Position numbers and translations under genes: made by a program. Source: Dolomedes plantarius (taxonomy: Eukaryota > Arthropoda > Arachnida > Araneae > Dolomedidae). Taken from it: a DNA stretch of 64,000 nt. Below the pieces are notes generated by a model that saw only the letters and a list, made by a program, of their open reading frames with translations, ran no database searches and was not told the origin of the DNA. The stretch's first letter is position 1. Every line of letters starts with the position of its first letter. Shown here piece after piece: positions 21,787 through 33,083 of this stretch. The stretch is from positions 154,818,408-154,882,407 of the forward strand of contig OU015499.1 of the NCBI GenBank assembly GCA_907164885.2, in the 5' to 3' direction.

Positions 21787-23110
21787 TAAGATGGGATGGA
21801 ATACAGTCGTAAAATGCATCCCTTTCTTTGTTAGACATTGTTAACCTTTATTGTCGTGATCCGACAAATCATTATCTTGTAGAAGTAATCATAACTGTAG
21901 CACCAACTCTTATCTACATCTGGTTTATTGACACATTAAAATCTTGGTTAAATAAATCATTTACAAAGGTTCGTTCCGACGAACGTTAATACACTCATGA
22001 GAGCAGGGCTCATTATTCAAAGTCCCCCCCTCTCTCTCTCCTTCCGTACGCGACCCTTCAACAGTCCAAGTCTCTTCTTCCCCTCATTCGCAACACCGTC
22101 GTTATTTATGCATTTTTCTCAGCCCTTTCTCAAACCATCTCGAATACCCGACCTTTTCCGGTTCCGCCCTCTGCAGACCACCTATGGTGAATTTCTTTCC
22201 TGCCGACTTCTCCAAGGGAAAAACGCGCCGCTAATGGGTTTCACAAATCATTTTAAATGACTCGCGTACTTTTTCCCTATTGTCGCACATCTCCAAAGGT
22301 GTATATCGTTCGACACCTGTTTGCGTTTATTTTGGGCTTATTGAAGACGCTATTACTCACCTTCATCAATTCCACTTAAGAAGGGGAGACGAGAGTCTGA
22401 CAGACATAACATAATAGTTTCCCCTTAAACGCTTTAGCTAAACACTATCCTATTAGCTTGACCCAGGAGCATCCTACCCATGCGGATCCAATTTCACTTT
22501 TCTCCACTGACAAACAAAGACAGGGACTCTTTTTTCCCACCTCCCACATCCCGGTTGCGGCTTCCTGGATCCTGAAACGCATAAATCTTCGGGGAAGTGT
22601 CCACTATCACTTAGGAAAACATGACATTATTAGATTCAGCACGTTATCAAACTGTGAAACGTAAGCTAGAAGGTGAATCTTGGTCTGAGGCTATTGGTAT
22701 TGAAAGAGGTATAAACAGCCTCCTGAAAACTTCATTACGTCAAACTACCATAGAAAACTTTTTCTTGCTCCCTTCCTATAGTTGAAATGTTAAACTGTTA
22801 AGCAGGTATGTTGTAACAAATATTGGATTGTTTTTCTTCTCTTACTATAATCATGTGTATCTACTTATAGGTCTAGAAATTAAGTTGTATTTTTAAAATT
22901 ATAAAAATAATTTTAATAAAAGATAATTAACATAAATTAAAGAGTATTTTTCTAATACTCTTTTTTAAAGAGTAAATTTTCTAATATATGTATATATAGG
23001 TGTGTGTGTGTGCCTGTCCCAAAACCTAAATTTCGGCTCTAAGAATCAACCGCTTATAAGAATCAAAAACAGTAATAACAAACGTGATTCTTATAAGCGT
23101 GAAATCACTG
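21787..23110 (+). mobile_element. pogo/Tigger-like remnant, copy 2, split by a solo LTR
   Basis: Matches 848-1581 of the first copy, with the same C-terminal transposase fragment (about 22623-22800) and the same right end, CGTGAAATCACTG, followed by TA. The left part of the element is missing. The match is interrupted at 21839-22402 by a solo LTR. Confidence 0.7.
21839..22402. mobile_element. Solo LTR of 564 bp with 5-bp target duplication
   Basis: Begins TGTTAACC and ends GTCTGACA. It is flanked by GACAT at 21834-21838 and again at 22403-22407. The first Tigger copy shows the uninterrupted sequence (TTAGACATAACATAAT), which proves the insertion point. A 5-bp duplication fits Gypsy/BEL-type LTR elements. 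Orientation was not determined. Confidence 0.85.
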
Positions 23111-23463
23111 TATATCTTCCGTCAGAGATGTAGACGTTTCATTATGTACACGGTGTACCGTACTATCTCACCCCGAAGTCGGTGCGTGGACGTCAAGTCC
23201 CCAGCTGTTTCTTAGAACACTAGGCGCATTCGTGAAGAAGAAAAGAATTTGGAGTGGCGAGAGGGGACACTTGAGCTACAAGCTAAATTGTGAAAATGTT
23301 TTCTGTTCTTTATTTAGTCAAATGTATGTGTGTGTTCTGTGCCATAAATAGAAGAAGACGAACGCTACCCGATGTCTTGCTAATGTGGAAGTTGTGCTTT
23401 TTATTGGGCACGTTACGGTACAACGGATTCCATCAGCATATTAGAGACCTTTGAGAATGGTTA
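23111..23463. other. Unassigned DNA upstream of a LINE fragment
   Basis: GC is closer to 45% here than in the neighbourhood. No frame or motif recognised. Confidence 0.3.
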
Positions 23464-23509
23464 AATGGGGTTGAGACAATTATCATATGTTAAGTGTCTC
23501 AACCCCATT
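23464..23509. repeat. Perfect 15-bp hairpin
   Basis: AATGGGGTTGAGACA at 23464-23478 and its exact inverse at 23495-23509 with a 16-base loop. It lies at the left edge of the LINE RNase H fragment. Confidence 0.8.
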
Positions 23510-23790
23510 CCCTTTTATCTCCGGTGGTGGATCTGCATCGTAGTTTCAATGTTTTGTTCGGCTGGGTGCCGGGTCATGTCGGCATAACGGGTAACGAGCA
23601 TGCAGATGCTGTGGCTAAAGGTGCCGTGTATCGTCTGATTCAGCATGTACCTATCAGCTGTCAAAAAGTTAGTTTGGCATGAATGGCAATGTGATTGGAA
23701 TCTGGAAGTCAATAATAAGCTGAGACAGGCTAAGACATGCATTGGTGCTTGGCCATCTGTTTCACTGCACCGTGCAGACGTTATACTTAC
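23494..23790 (+). pseudogene. LINE RNase H fragment
   Basis: The frame includes FGWVPGHVGITGNEHADAVA, the C-terminal RNase H signature of Jockey/I-type non-LTR elements, followed after a frameshift near 23680 by the usual Trp-rich segment and KTCIGAWPS. It is cut at 23791 by a hAT element. No upstream reverse transcriptase is present here. Confidence 0.75.
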
Positions 23791-23791
23791 C

Positions 23792-24648
23792 CAGTGGCGT
23801 AGTGAGCATAACTGGCGCCCGGGGCACAATACCTTTTGCACCTCCCTCGAAAAACTATAGTAATATATATATATAAAACAGTTCCGTAACTGACTCATTC
23901 ATTCACTGACTGACTGACTGACATACAACGCACAGACCAAACCGCTGGACCTAAAGGGCTGAAATTTTGCATGGCGATTCTTCTAATAGTGTAGGGGTGC
24001 ACTAAGAAAGATTTTTCAAAAATTCGTCTTAGATTTTTTTAAATTAAATTTTTAAGCTGTTTTTTAAACTTTTTTTAAGGTTGTATTTAAAATAATACAT
24101 TGAGGGTTATAAAATTTATATCACGAGAAAGATCATAAAAATTCCTTCAAAATGAAATTTTTTTCGAATTTTTACCCCCATTTCCTGATTTTTGGTGAAT
24201 TTTTAAAGATTAATTTTTAGAATTTAATTTATTAAATGCCGATCACGTGATTTCTTTTTCTGGTACTTTCAATAAATTTATCGTCACGTGCGTAACAACT
24301 AAATAGACAAAAAAAAATATTTTTTTCTCTTTCTAATGCAGCAGACGATTGGATATTATCCAAAAAAAATGCATATCCCGTACGATTTTTTTATAAATAT
24401 ATATATATAGATAGATATATATTTTACATCAATTGTATACATTGATCATCGCATTTATTATAAATATATATATTTATTTTTTGGCATAAATTGCATACGT
24501 TGACCGTTGTATTTAATTTGAATGTACTCCGTAGCGAAGTGCGGGTTTTCAGCTAGTAATATAATATATAGACAATATATAGGAGCCCCTCTGCGAGTGG
24601 CGCCCGGGGCATGATAGACCCCCTTGCCCCTCCTTCGCTACGCGACTA
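23792..24648. mobile_element. hAT-type MITE with CAGTGGCGTAG ends, split by a Helitron
   Basis: Left end CAGTGGCGTAGTGAGCATAA and right end ...GGGGCATGATAGACCCCCTT then GCTACGCGACT match the better preserved copy at 29419-33075. The 8-bp duplication is decayed in this copy. A family A Helitron occupies most of the middle. Confidence 0.65.
23862..24556 (+). mobile_element. Helitron family A copy 4
   Basis: Starts TATATATATATAAAACAG and ends GCGGGTTTTCAGCTAG|T. It sits inside the hAT MITE. Non-coding. Confidence 0.75.
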
Positions 24649-24649
24649 G

Positions 24650-24947
24650 TAAGCCATAGGGAAGTTTACGCCTGAGGAATCTGTAAAACAACTAAACTCC
24701 GCTGGATGACCATACTGAAAAACCAGAATGTGTAAGGCTATATCTGGAATGACGCTCAACATCTGGAATGCTTAATTACTGCACCATGCGCACTTCAGAA
24801 ACACAATGACTGATGATGTTTGTATAACAATGAGCAGCCTTTTTTTAGCCGAGAAGAGAATATTAAAGCCAAACATAATGTAACAAAAAAACCTGTTTTT
24901 TATGCAATTGATTCAAACAGTAGGTAAAAGTGGGAAAGGGAACATTA
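24650..24947. other. Unassigned DNA
   Basis: No recognisable frame or repeat. Confidence 0.35.
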
Positions 24948-25703
24948 CTGTCCGACCACGGAAGCGAGGTCCCTGGAAGCTGTTACGCATGCGCGAGAAA
25001 AGCTAGTCTACTTAGGAAATAGGGGAAAACGTCATATTTTCGGATGTGTTTGTTTATGAAATACGGAATGTATTTCAGGCTTTTTGTCCGCAATTTCAAA
25101 GTTATTTTTTAAAACTTTATTTTTGATCGAATATTTGAATAATAATTTCAAAATAATAAAAAGAAGAAGCAAATCTATTTAAAAATAGGAGTTTTATAGG
25201 AGTGGATACTTTCGGATTACATCACAATCAAAATCATCTAAAGCTACGTTTTCGGTGGTTCTTTTTTTCTGACGTTTCCTCGGAGATTCAAATTTTGGAG
25301 TTTCTTCACCCTTTGCTTCTCCGCGTATTCTTTTTACACTGGACATTGATATCCCGGTCATTTCACTAGCTCTCTTTAGGGATTGCGAAAGTGGAACAAT
25401 AACATTTCCTTCTAGTGCTTCTTTATCACACAATTTAATTACATTGTGTTTTATACGTTTACAATCACTACGGAACGGCTTATTCCGAGCAGTTGTGTTG
25501 GGTAAAGGATCCAGTAATTTTAATATAATAATCAAAATAACAGACGAGGAAAAAGCAAGCAAGCGCAGTTAGTAACCGATTCTAAAGAATGTCGAGAGAA
25601 TACGAGACTTTTCCCCCTCCTTCCTCAGCAGCCTTACCTACAGCGTGAATAGAATCGTCTTGGCACTATGCCAACCGTGGTTCTTCGTACTGTGGTCGGA
25701 CTG
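24948..25703 (-). mobile_element. TA-inserted DNA transposon with CTGTCCGACCAC ends, copy 2
   Basis: Same structure and length (756 bp) as 13372-14130, flanked by TA at 24946-24947 and 25704-25705. It ends about 100 bp upstream of the promoter of the plus-strand peptide gene. Confidence 0.75.
25194..25562 (-). pseudogene. Transposase N-terminal fragment, copy 2
   Basis: A 122-codon frame matching 13641-13991 with about ten substitutions and no stop or shift. It keeps the helix-turn-helix-like SLKRASEMTGISMSSVKRIR, the basic RKRQKKRTT stretch and the DDFDCDV block, then ends shortly after. The catalytic domain is absent in both copies, so both descend from one internally deleted element. Confidence 0.6.
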
Positions 25704-25806
25704 TAGGTGTTTTTTCATACTTATTTCCTGATAAGATCTACCACTTGTGTTATTTTGACAGTGAACACCTTATTACCAGACTTAAGAAAGACAAAGGATA
25801 AATTAG

Positions 25807-25844
25807 TATATAAATGATAGCAGATGCACGTTTATTCGTCAGTT
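25807..25844 (+). promoter_or_regulatory. TATA box and initiator of the plus-strand peptide gene
   Basis: TATATAAA at 25807-25814 and TCAGTT at 25839-25844, an arthropod initiator match, with 34 bp from the first TATA base to the initiator A. Predicted leader is about 23 nt before the ATG at 25864. Confidence 0.7.
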
Positions 25845-25863
25845 GTTTAAGAGATACATCAAG

Positions 25864-25902
25864 ATGAACTCTACACTTCTTTTGTGTTCAATCGCTCTTG
25901 TG
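25864..25902 (+). CDS. Prokineticin/AVIT-like secreted protein, exon 1
   Basis: Thirteen codons from ATG to the donor GTAAGA, phase 0. It encodes the first half of a signal peptide (Met-Asn-Ser-Thr then Leu-rich). The start is the first ATG after the predicted initiator. Confidence 0.75.
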
Positions 25903-26378
25903 GTAAGAATTTGTTTTTATTTGAAATATGTGTTGTCAATAAATCAAATTTTAATAATCATTACTTGGAAATTTTTTTATTTTTAAGGGTTAAAGTAATA
26001 AAATTTAGCATATGGAGAATTAAGTCATCTAAATTTTTACAAATACTGCTGAAATTTTTCAGTGATAACAGAATCAGAATCAAATACTAAGTGAATGAGT
26101 TGTTGAATCAGCAAAACCGTTTCTTCGTAAAAACAAAATTTAAACGCTTTCGCCTAGCTTATTATAGGTAAGTGAAAATGTCTTAATCATAGCATTGGCT
26201 TTAATGTTTATAAAAAACTTCAGCAGTCCAAAATTATCCAAGACATATTACTAAATTAAGCAATTTATCATATGTTAAGTTCAGCCATTAGATGTCAATA
26301 AGCAAACTTCATCTTTTAATGATGTTCCAATATGCTCTTGTCTTACTTGATATGTATCTCCTATTTTCTCTTACGTAG

Positions 26379-26487
26379 ATGGTGGCTTCTGTTTACTCAA
26401 AACTTTGTTTTCTTCAAAGATGTGACGAGGGTTGTTGTGGTCGGAATCCTTTATTTCCTTTAGGTAGATGCACTACTGTATTCGAAG
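26379..26487 (+). CDS. Prokineticin/AVIT-like secreted protein, exon 2
   Basis: Acceptor TTACGTAG and donor GTAAGT. The exon continues in frame from exon 1, completes the signal peptide (ending near Val-Tyr-Ser, residue 20) and encodes the first five cysteines of the domain: residues 23, 28, 32, 33 and 44. With exons 3 and 4 the protein is 100 residues with ten cysteines spaced C-x4-C-x3-CC-x10-C-x9-C-x4-C-x1-C-x5-C-x5-C. That order (C, C, CC, C, C, CxC, C, ...) is the one seen in prokineticin/MIT1-AVIT, astakine and colipase/Dickkopf-fold proteins (family knowledge). In arthropods the candidates are a cytokine of astakine type or an AVIT-like venom component; the sequence alone does not decide. 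The exon ends in phase 1. Confidence 0.8.
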
Positions 26488-26507
26488 GTAAGTGGCTTTA
26501 TAAATCA

Positions 26508-27785
26508 CTAGCGACCCGTCCCGACTTTGTGCGGGTCGAACAATTATCTATCTTAAGTAGATACTAGTTGGTACCCGTCGAAACATGACGGCTGGATAGT
26601 AAATAAATGTACTAACACACAAATTATACTCAACACATCGTTGCCAAAAGTTGAAAATCATAATAATACGCAGAAACAAATTAATGTGTTTAAGCGGCCT
26701 CGAACTTAGTAAGTATCTAAAGCCAGATTTAAAAATGTCACTGAGCATGCGCAAAATCAATTATTTTAATTGTAAATTATCGTTAATTAAATAACGCGAT
26801 ATAAACAATTTCCATGAGGTTTAATCTTATATTTAACAGACATAATTATCATTAAAATAAAAATGGCAGAGAGAGATCTAGAGAGACTCTTCGGAATAAA
26901 CGTGTTTATCGTTAAAACATGTAACTGAGCATGCGCAGAAACAGTGGGTTTCTAAAGCCAGATTTAAACATGGCACTGAGCATGCGCAGAAATCAATTTT
27001 TAATTGTAAATTATTGCTAATTGATAAAAATTGCGGTTACAAAAACCAAATTTGACAAATCTACAGATTACAATCTTTCGTTTAAAACCAAAATGAAGTA
27101 AATTGATGCAGTAGTTTTCTCTCACGGACTGCCCAAAAAGTCGGCTTAGCAACTTAAATATATAGATTAGGTAGGTATAATTTATTTTAAAACTTCATGG
27201 TATACCACATTTTTCGTTTTTCTGGGGTTTTAAAATAAATTGATTCTCCGCATTTCCTGACCTAGAGAAACCAACATATAATTGTTCACGAGTGAAGTAA
27301 TCTTCCCGTAAGTCAATGCCAATATATTTTTATGTTTGTCCTCGGTATTTGTTGATGGTGGTGGCAAAAGAAATTTTTATTGGAAACTGTAACGTCAGGC
27401 ACTGAATTGTGTCCGAGGGCCACTCGAATGCCGATTTTTATACGATTTGGCCCCATAGCCTATCCGCTACGGAGTCCACACACAAAAAAAGCACCATTCA
27501 AATGCTAAATGTTTTGCTGATAATAAATGAAAACATCGTTTGATGTGTTGCTATGGTAACTTGACTAAGGTTGACAAAGGAAAAAATGTAAAGGTGAAGC
27601 ATCAGCTCAACATTTAGGCCCCTAACTTTCTTTCTACTGGTCAGATATACATAATATATAGCCTATGTCCATCTGGAATAATGTACCTTTCAAATAGTGA
27701 AAGAATTTTTCAAATAGGTGCACTGGTTCCGGAGATTACCCTCCACATACAAAATCAGCTCTCTCTCTTTATATATTAGTATAGA
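26508..27785 (-). mobile_element. Helitron family B, minus strand, with helicase remnant
   Basis: On the minus strand it starts TCTATACTAATATATAAAG (27785) after host A and ends GGGACGGGTCGCTAG (26508) before host T, with a hairpin built on GACCCG...CGGGTC. It lies 20 bp inside intron 2 of the peptide gene. Part of a PIF1-type helicase is still readable. Confidence 0.85.
27205..27430 (-). pseudogene. PIF1-like helicase C-terminal remnant of a Helitron
   Basis: Minus-strand reading gives FPIKISFATTINKYRGQT and FTREQLYVGFSRSGN, which correspond to the last helicase motifs (V/VI) of Helitron/PIF1 helicases. There is a stop between them and no upstream helicase core. This ties family B to true Helitrons rather than to satellite DNA. 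Confidence 0.75.
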
Positions 27786-28093
27786 TTAAAAGCTATTGTC
27801 GAATTACAAAACTGTCAAACCATTAAGTGTCAAAATCACTTTTGGAGGTTTTTCCTAAAATATTATAAAACAGATATCAAAGATTTAGTAAAAGAAAAAA
27901 TAAAACATTTCTCTAAATCACTGAAATGAAATTATGCATATTAATATTGATAATAATTTATCTCGAGTGTTTAAATGCATGTGTCAATAACAGTATACAT
28001 GCCGGTTTATTGTTTCATATATATCGATCATCTTCCTTCTTCACTTTCCGACTAATCTTTCCTTAGTTTGTTTCGCGCATTCAGTAAAACATT

Positions 28094-28435
28094 TGGCTGG
28101 AGGTAGCTTAATGGTAGCGCGTCGGATTTCTGTACTGAGGGTAATCGGATCCAATCCGGCTTGCTCCATTACATACTTCCATGTCTAGGCCGGATATGGG
28201 CACGTTGAATCTACAGACCTCAAAGTCTCACTATGAGGTCAGAGAGGGTGGGAGAGGGTACGATCCCCCAGATGTCGCCCCTGCGGTTGATTGTTCAAAA
28301 TTGAGATGCCACGGTGTTGAAATAAACTCCGGTCCTTGTGGTGCCATTACACCCCGCTCAGCCCGCTACCCTATATGGACGTGGTGTGGAAAATTTCTGG
28401 CCAGGGGGGCATTAGAAACAACAACAAGAAGAAAA
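28094..28435 (+). repeat. tRNA-derived SINE, copy 1
   Basis: Begins with a tRNA-like head containing an A-box-like GTAGCTTAATGG and a B-box-like GGATCCAATCC, followed by a body shared with 37550-37873 (GTCTAGG..ATATGGGCAC, AGGTACGATCCCC, GATGTC) and a CAACAACAAGAAG tail. The 92-codon frame inside is fortuitous. Confidence 0.75.
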
Positions 28436-29410
28436 GAGAATGTGAAAATGAATAAGTGAATCTATTAAAAAAATAGGATAAGTATAGGAGTGAATCACCT
28501 AGAAGCAATGGAGGCATGCAAGGGTTGGAACAAGCAAGGAATACAACGCATTGACCTTACACATACATTTATTTGATAACCCAAATTTCAATTAACATGT
28601 CAGAGCTATAGTATTACAATCAGTTTTATATTAACAATTTTGACATAAGGAACCCAGAAGCAGAGGCAAACTATAGAGTCAAATATGATTTTTAGGGTCT
28701 ATCGGGGAGGCACTTACTATAACGGATGTATGCAGCGATGATCGTAGCATCGGCAACCGGGACCCAGTATCATCTCCAGTGCAGGAACACCTTGGCGGGA
28801 TATTGGCACTTCTCCACGGCTATGGGGCAGACGAGAGCCTCCGACATCTAACTCTCAGGAACCCAATCTAAAATTCGTCTCGTTCCTTTTTTTTATTTAT
28901 TCCTTCCGTCCTTAGCGAAGCTGTTGTCCGTTTACAGGGGGGCCATTCTAGCACGCCCCTCACTTTCATTGGGCAGTGGGCTGTTTCTCTTTCAGTGGTT
29001 CCTATCCCTAATTGGTCCTTTATTATACCGGCTCTGTCGCCTCTGTCCATAGGCTATGTAGTACCTCCCCCCACATACGTTTATTTTGTAAAACAACTTT
29101 GATTCTTCTCCTCTGACGTTTTTACTGTGGGCCATAAAATAACGACCATCTTGTAAAATACAAACTTCAGATCGCTATCACTGGCCACACCGACAGCAAT
29201 TCTTCTATTTTTTTTATTATTTTACAATCCTGTATTTACCCCTGCCTCTGCATCCTTTCTGATACATTCTTTATTGTCCACACACCGTGGGAATTACACC
29301 ATTTTCACTTCTACAATAAGGACCAAATTGCAACATCCTAAATGAAAACATCAAATGGGCTTAACCCTGCGGTGGGAACATGATTCTTTATCCGCTTATT
29401 GGGAACATCT
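28436..29410. other. Unassigned intron 2 DNA
   Basis: Contains a GC-rich stretch at 28700-29060 without a supported frame; no element borders could be fixed. Confidence 0.35.
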
Positions 29411-30214
29411 GCCTGGGACAGTGGCGTAGCGAGCATAACTGGCGCCCCCCCTGAAAAACATATAGTAATATAATATATAGACCCTATATTGGCGCCCTCG
29501 ATAAACATATAATAACATAATATATAGACCTTAAATTGGCACCCTCCCCCCCGAAAAGCATATAGTAACATCTAATATATAAAAATGAATGTTTGTATCT
29601 CTGTAATTGTATAGAAATCCACAGTTTAGGAGCAACGATCGTGAAATTTTACATACAGGCGTCTTTAAAAACAGCCGAGGGTCTGAAGAACTTCAAAAAT
29701 CGAAATTAATTACCGTTGATTTTTAATTAATAAAAAACCAAAAATTTTGAAACTAAATGTAAGATGTTACACTTTGTGGAATCACCTCTCTGAATATGGC
29801 GTCCACGTTAGGGTTAGCTGGCAAACAGCGAACGAAAAGATAAAAATAAATAAAATCAAAAAGTTTCAAGTTATATATTAAACCAGAATAATAAATGAAA
29901 ATAATAATCTTTCAAGTCAGATTTTATACTCTAAAATAAATCGGATCCAACGGCATATTGACACTATCACACGCGATGGAAAATTCGAATCAACCACGCT
30001 AAGTGTCACAAGATCATTTTTAATCGCTACTGCAACCCCCCTCGCTTATGTCTTTGTGTCTATTGAAGAGTTAAAGACTAAGCTTCTATCCTGCTAACTT
30101 ATTTCTAACTTAAAACTCCTCTTACTCCATAAATACATGTATATTCACCAACCCATAGCAACTTTCCAGTAATTTTAGTACAAATATTTTCCTATTTACA
30201 CAATACAGCAGCAT

Positions 30215-30295
30215 GTCATTGTGGCGCATTCGGTAAGAGCGTTCATTTACTACGCTACACGACGCGGGTTCGAATACGGATCGTACTGATTTTGT
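30215..30295 (+). repeat. tRNA-like segment inside a Helitron
   Basis: Contains TGGCGCATTCGGTAAGAGCG (A-box-like) and GGGTTCGAATACGG (B-box-like) about 30 bases apart, as in tRNA genes. The acceptor and T-arm stems do not pair well, so it is a tRNA-derived piece, not a functional tRNA. Confidence 0.45.
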
Positions 30296-31194
30296 TAAAC
30301 CTGTATTTTCAGCTTTTTTATGGAGGCTTTTTTATTTCAGCTTTTATTTTATTATTTTTTAAATTATTATTATTATTAATTTTATTTATTATTTTTTAAA
30401 ATTATTTTTATTTTATTTTATTATTTTTTAAAATTATTATTTTTATTTTATTTTATTTTTCATATTATTAATGTGTATAACATTTCGTATACTTTTTTTT
30501 CTATGTTATTTATACTGTGTTTATTTTTTTAATGGATTTTGGTAGGTTTATTATAAATTTATGTATTTTATGTTTTACTTTTCAGGAATTTTTGCTCCAA
30601 TGATAAAGGCTAAATCTTTTCTATGTTATTTATACTGTATTTAGTTTTTAAATTGATTTTGGTTAACAAGCATTCGACAATTTGACATTTTTCCTTTTCA
30701 GCTTTACTTTTCAAAATTCTTTACTTTCCTAAAGACAATTTGACATTTTTCCTTTTCAGCTTTTAGTGGTTTATTATAAATGTATATATTTTATGCTTTA
30801 CTTTTCAGGTTTTTTTTGCTCCAATGATGAAACGCTAAATCTAGCTGAATTCTGAAGAAATTATTGTAAATTTATGGTTTTTTATGTTGGGTTTTCTTTT
30901 TATTCATGTGTATAACATTTCACATGCTTTTTATTCTATGATATTTATACTGTGTTTAGTTTTTAAATTGATTTTGGTTAACAAACCTTCTTAAAATCCC
31001 GGGCAACGCCGGATAAATTATCACCTGTGTAGGTTGATAATTTATAAATTTTAAAACTGTTACCACATGTATATTTACAGATCCACAAGAACTTTCCAAT
31101 ATTTTTAATTAATAAATAACCAACAACTCTTGATTCACAAGCGTTCAGTAGATGGCGCCACTATTTTAATTTTTTTTGTGTCGATTTCGTTGTT

Positions 31195-31618
31195 ATGTTA
31201 CGATAAATTTATTTAAAGTACCAGATAAAGAAATCACATGATCAGCGTTTAATAAATTAAATTGTAAAAATTAATCTTTAAAAATTCACCAAAAATTAGA
31301 AAATGGAGGTAAAGATGCGAAAAGAATTTCATTTTAAAGGAATTTTTATGATCTTTTTCGTGATATAAATTTTACAACCCTCAAATTATTATTTTAAATG
31401 CAAACTTGAAAAAAGTTACAAAAACAGATTAAAAATTTAATTTAAAAAAATCTAAGAAGAATTTTTCAAAAATCTTTCTTAGTGCACCCCTACATTATAA
31501 GAAGAATCGCCATGCAAAATTTCAGTCCTTTAGGTTCAGCGGTTTGGTCTGTACTTTGTATGTCAGTCAGTCAATCAGTCAGTTAGTCAGTTACGGAACT
31601 GTTTTATACATATATAGA
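31195..31618 (-). mobile_element. Helitron family A copy 5, minus strand
   Basis: Reverse complement of the family A 5' two thirds, ending at 31618 in the inverse of TCTATATATG. It is nested inside Helitron family C. Its 3' end is missing or diverged. Confidence 0.65.
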
Positions 31619-33083
31619 TTTTTATTACTATCTTTATATCGTAACGTTAACTTCATGCGCACACATTATTTTTAACTGGCATTCAATTGGCTGTTAAAAC
31701 TTTATATTTACATCCTATTTAAAAGAAGTAGGGTGTAAATTGTAGGGTGGAAAGTTGGTAAAATTAAAATTTTGTGCAATGTATTTTAATTTCTCGATTA
31801 AAAGTAGTTTTTTTCTAAAAATCAATTTATTTCGCTTGAAAAGCTAAATATTTTATGCACGCGGTTTATATTATTATTACTATCTTTATATCGTAACGTT
31901 AACTTCATGCGCGAGCATTATTTTCTTATGCTTTTTTTTATTATTATCATCTTTATAATAGCTTTATTTTCATATGGTTTTAAGCAACTATCGTTTTTAT
32001 TCATATTATGTTGGTTTTTTATTAATTAAAAATTAAGGGTAATTAATTTCGATTCCGGAAGTTCTTATCTTTATTTTCATATGCTTTTTCATTTACGAAT
32101 TATTCAAATGTTGGTTAAAAAACTTTTGCGTAATTTATATATTTGTGTGTGTTTAATTATTGAAATTAATAAATTTATATTTCTGGAGAGGATGTTTCAG
32201 TTTTTAGTGGTACTATGATGAAAGGCTGAATATACCAAAATTCTGAGGAGTTTATTATGGAGAGAAAAGGAATTTAATATGTAGAGGATGTTTATAGGAG
32301 TTAAATGTGGAGAGGAGTTGAATGGTTTGCAGCCCTCAATCAAACACTTCATTTTTTTAAGAGGCAACGCTGCAGTCATATCATTGTTCTATTGGAAATT
32401 TCTGCTGAACCTGTAATTGCAGCTTTTTTTTACCCCAATGATGAAAGGCTAATTCTAGCTGAATTCTGAGGAGTTTATTATAAATTTATATATTTATAGA
32501 TTTCACAAGGTTTTTTTTTCTATGTTATTTATACTGTGCTTAGTTTTAAATTAATTTTGGTTAACAAACATTAGAGAATTTGACATTTTTACTTTTCAGA
32601 TTTTAGTATTACAATGATGAAAGGCTGAAATTCTGAGACGTGTATAACATTTCACATATATTTTTTATGTTATTTATACTGTGTTAATTTTTAAATTGAT
32701 TTTGGTTAACAACAAACATTCTTAAAATCCCGGGCATCGCCGGGTACTTCAGCTAGTAATATATAGACCTTATGTTGGTGGCCTCCCCTAAAAACATATA
32801 GTAATATAATATATAGACCTTATATTGGCGCCCCCCACAAAATAATATAGTAATATAATATATATACCTTATATTGGCGCCCTCCCCGAAAAACATATAG
32901 TAATATAATATATAGACCTTATATTGGGGCCCTCCCCTGAAAAACATATAGTAATATAACATATAGACCTTATATTGGCATCCACCTCGAAAACATATAG
33001 TAATATAATATATGGATCTTACATTGGCGCCCGGGGCATGATAGACCCCCTTGCCCCCCCTTTGCTACGCCACTGGCCTGGGA

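Larger units (their letters stand above)
29571..32756 (+). mobile_element. Helitron family C, 3.2 kb, non-autonomous
   Basis: A|TCTAATATATAAAAATGAATG at the left and CCCGGGCATCGCCGGG then TACTTCAGCTAG|T at the right. Inside are about five copies of a segment reading TTATTTATACTGTGTTTAG (near 30505, 30622, 30945, 32523 and 32668), two copies of the terminal AAAATCCCGGGCA block (30992 and 32728), a tRNA-like segment and a smaller Helitron on the other strand. No protein is encoded. Confidence 0.8.
29419..33075. mobile_element. hAT-type MITE with tandem inner repeats, split by a Helitron
   Basis: Ends CAGTGGCGTAGCGAG and its near-inverse TTTGCTACGCCACTG, flanked by a perfect 8-bp duplication GCCTGGGA at 29411-29418 and 33076-33083, diagnostic of hAT. 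The inside consists of about seven tandem units of roughly 60 bp (ACCTTATATTGGCGCCCTCC, CGAAAAACATATAGTAATAT), interrupted by a 3.2-kb Helitron. Confidence 0.9.

Noticed and set aside
23515..23898. 127-codon minus-strand frame
   Set aside because: Antisense to the LINE RNase H fragment, whose plus-strand motif WVPGHVGITGNE is unmistakable.
28181..28459. 92-codon frame in a GC-richer segment
   Set aside because: It lies wholly in a tRNA-derived SINE shared with 37550-37873, where the frame is not kept.
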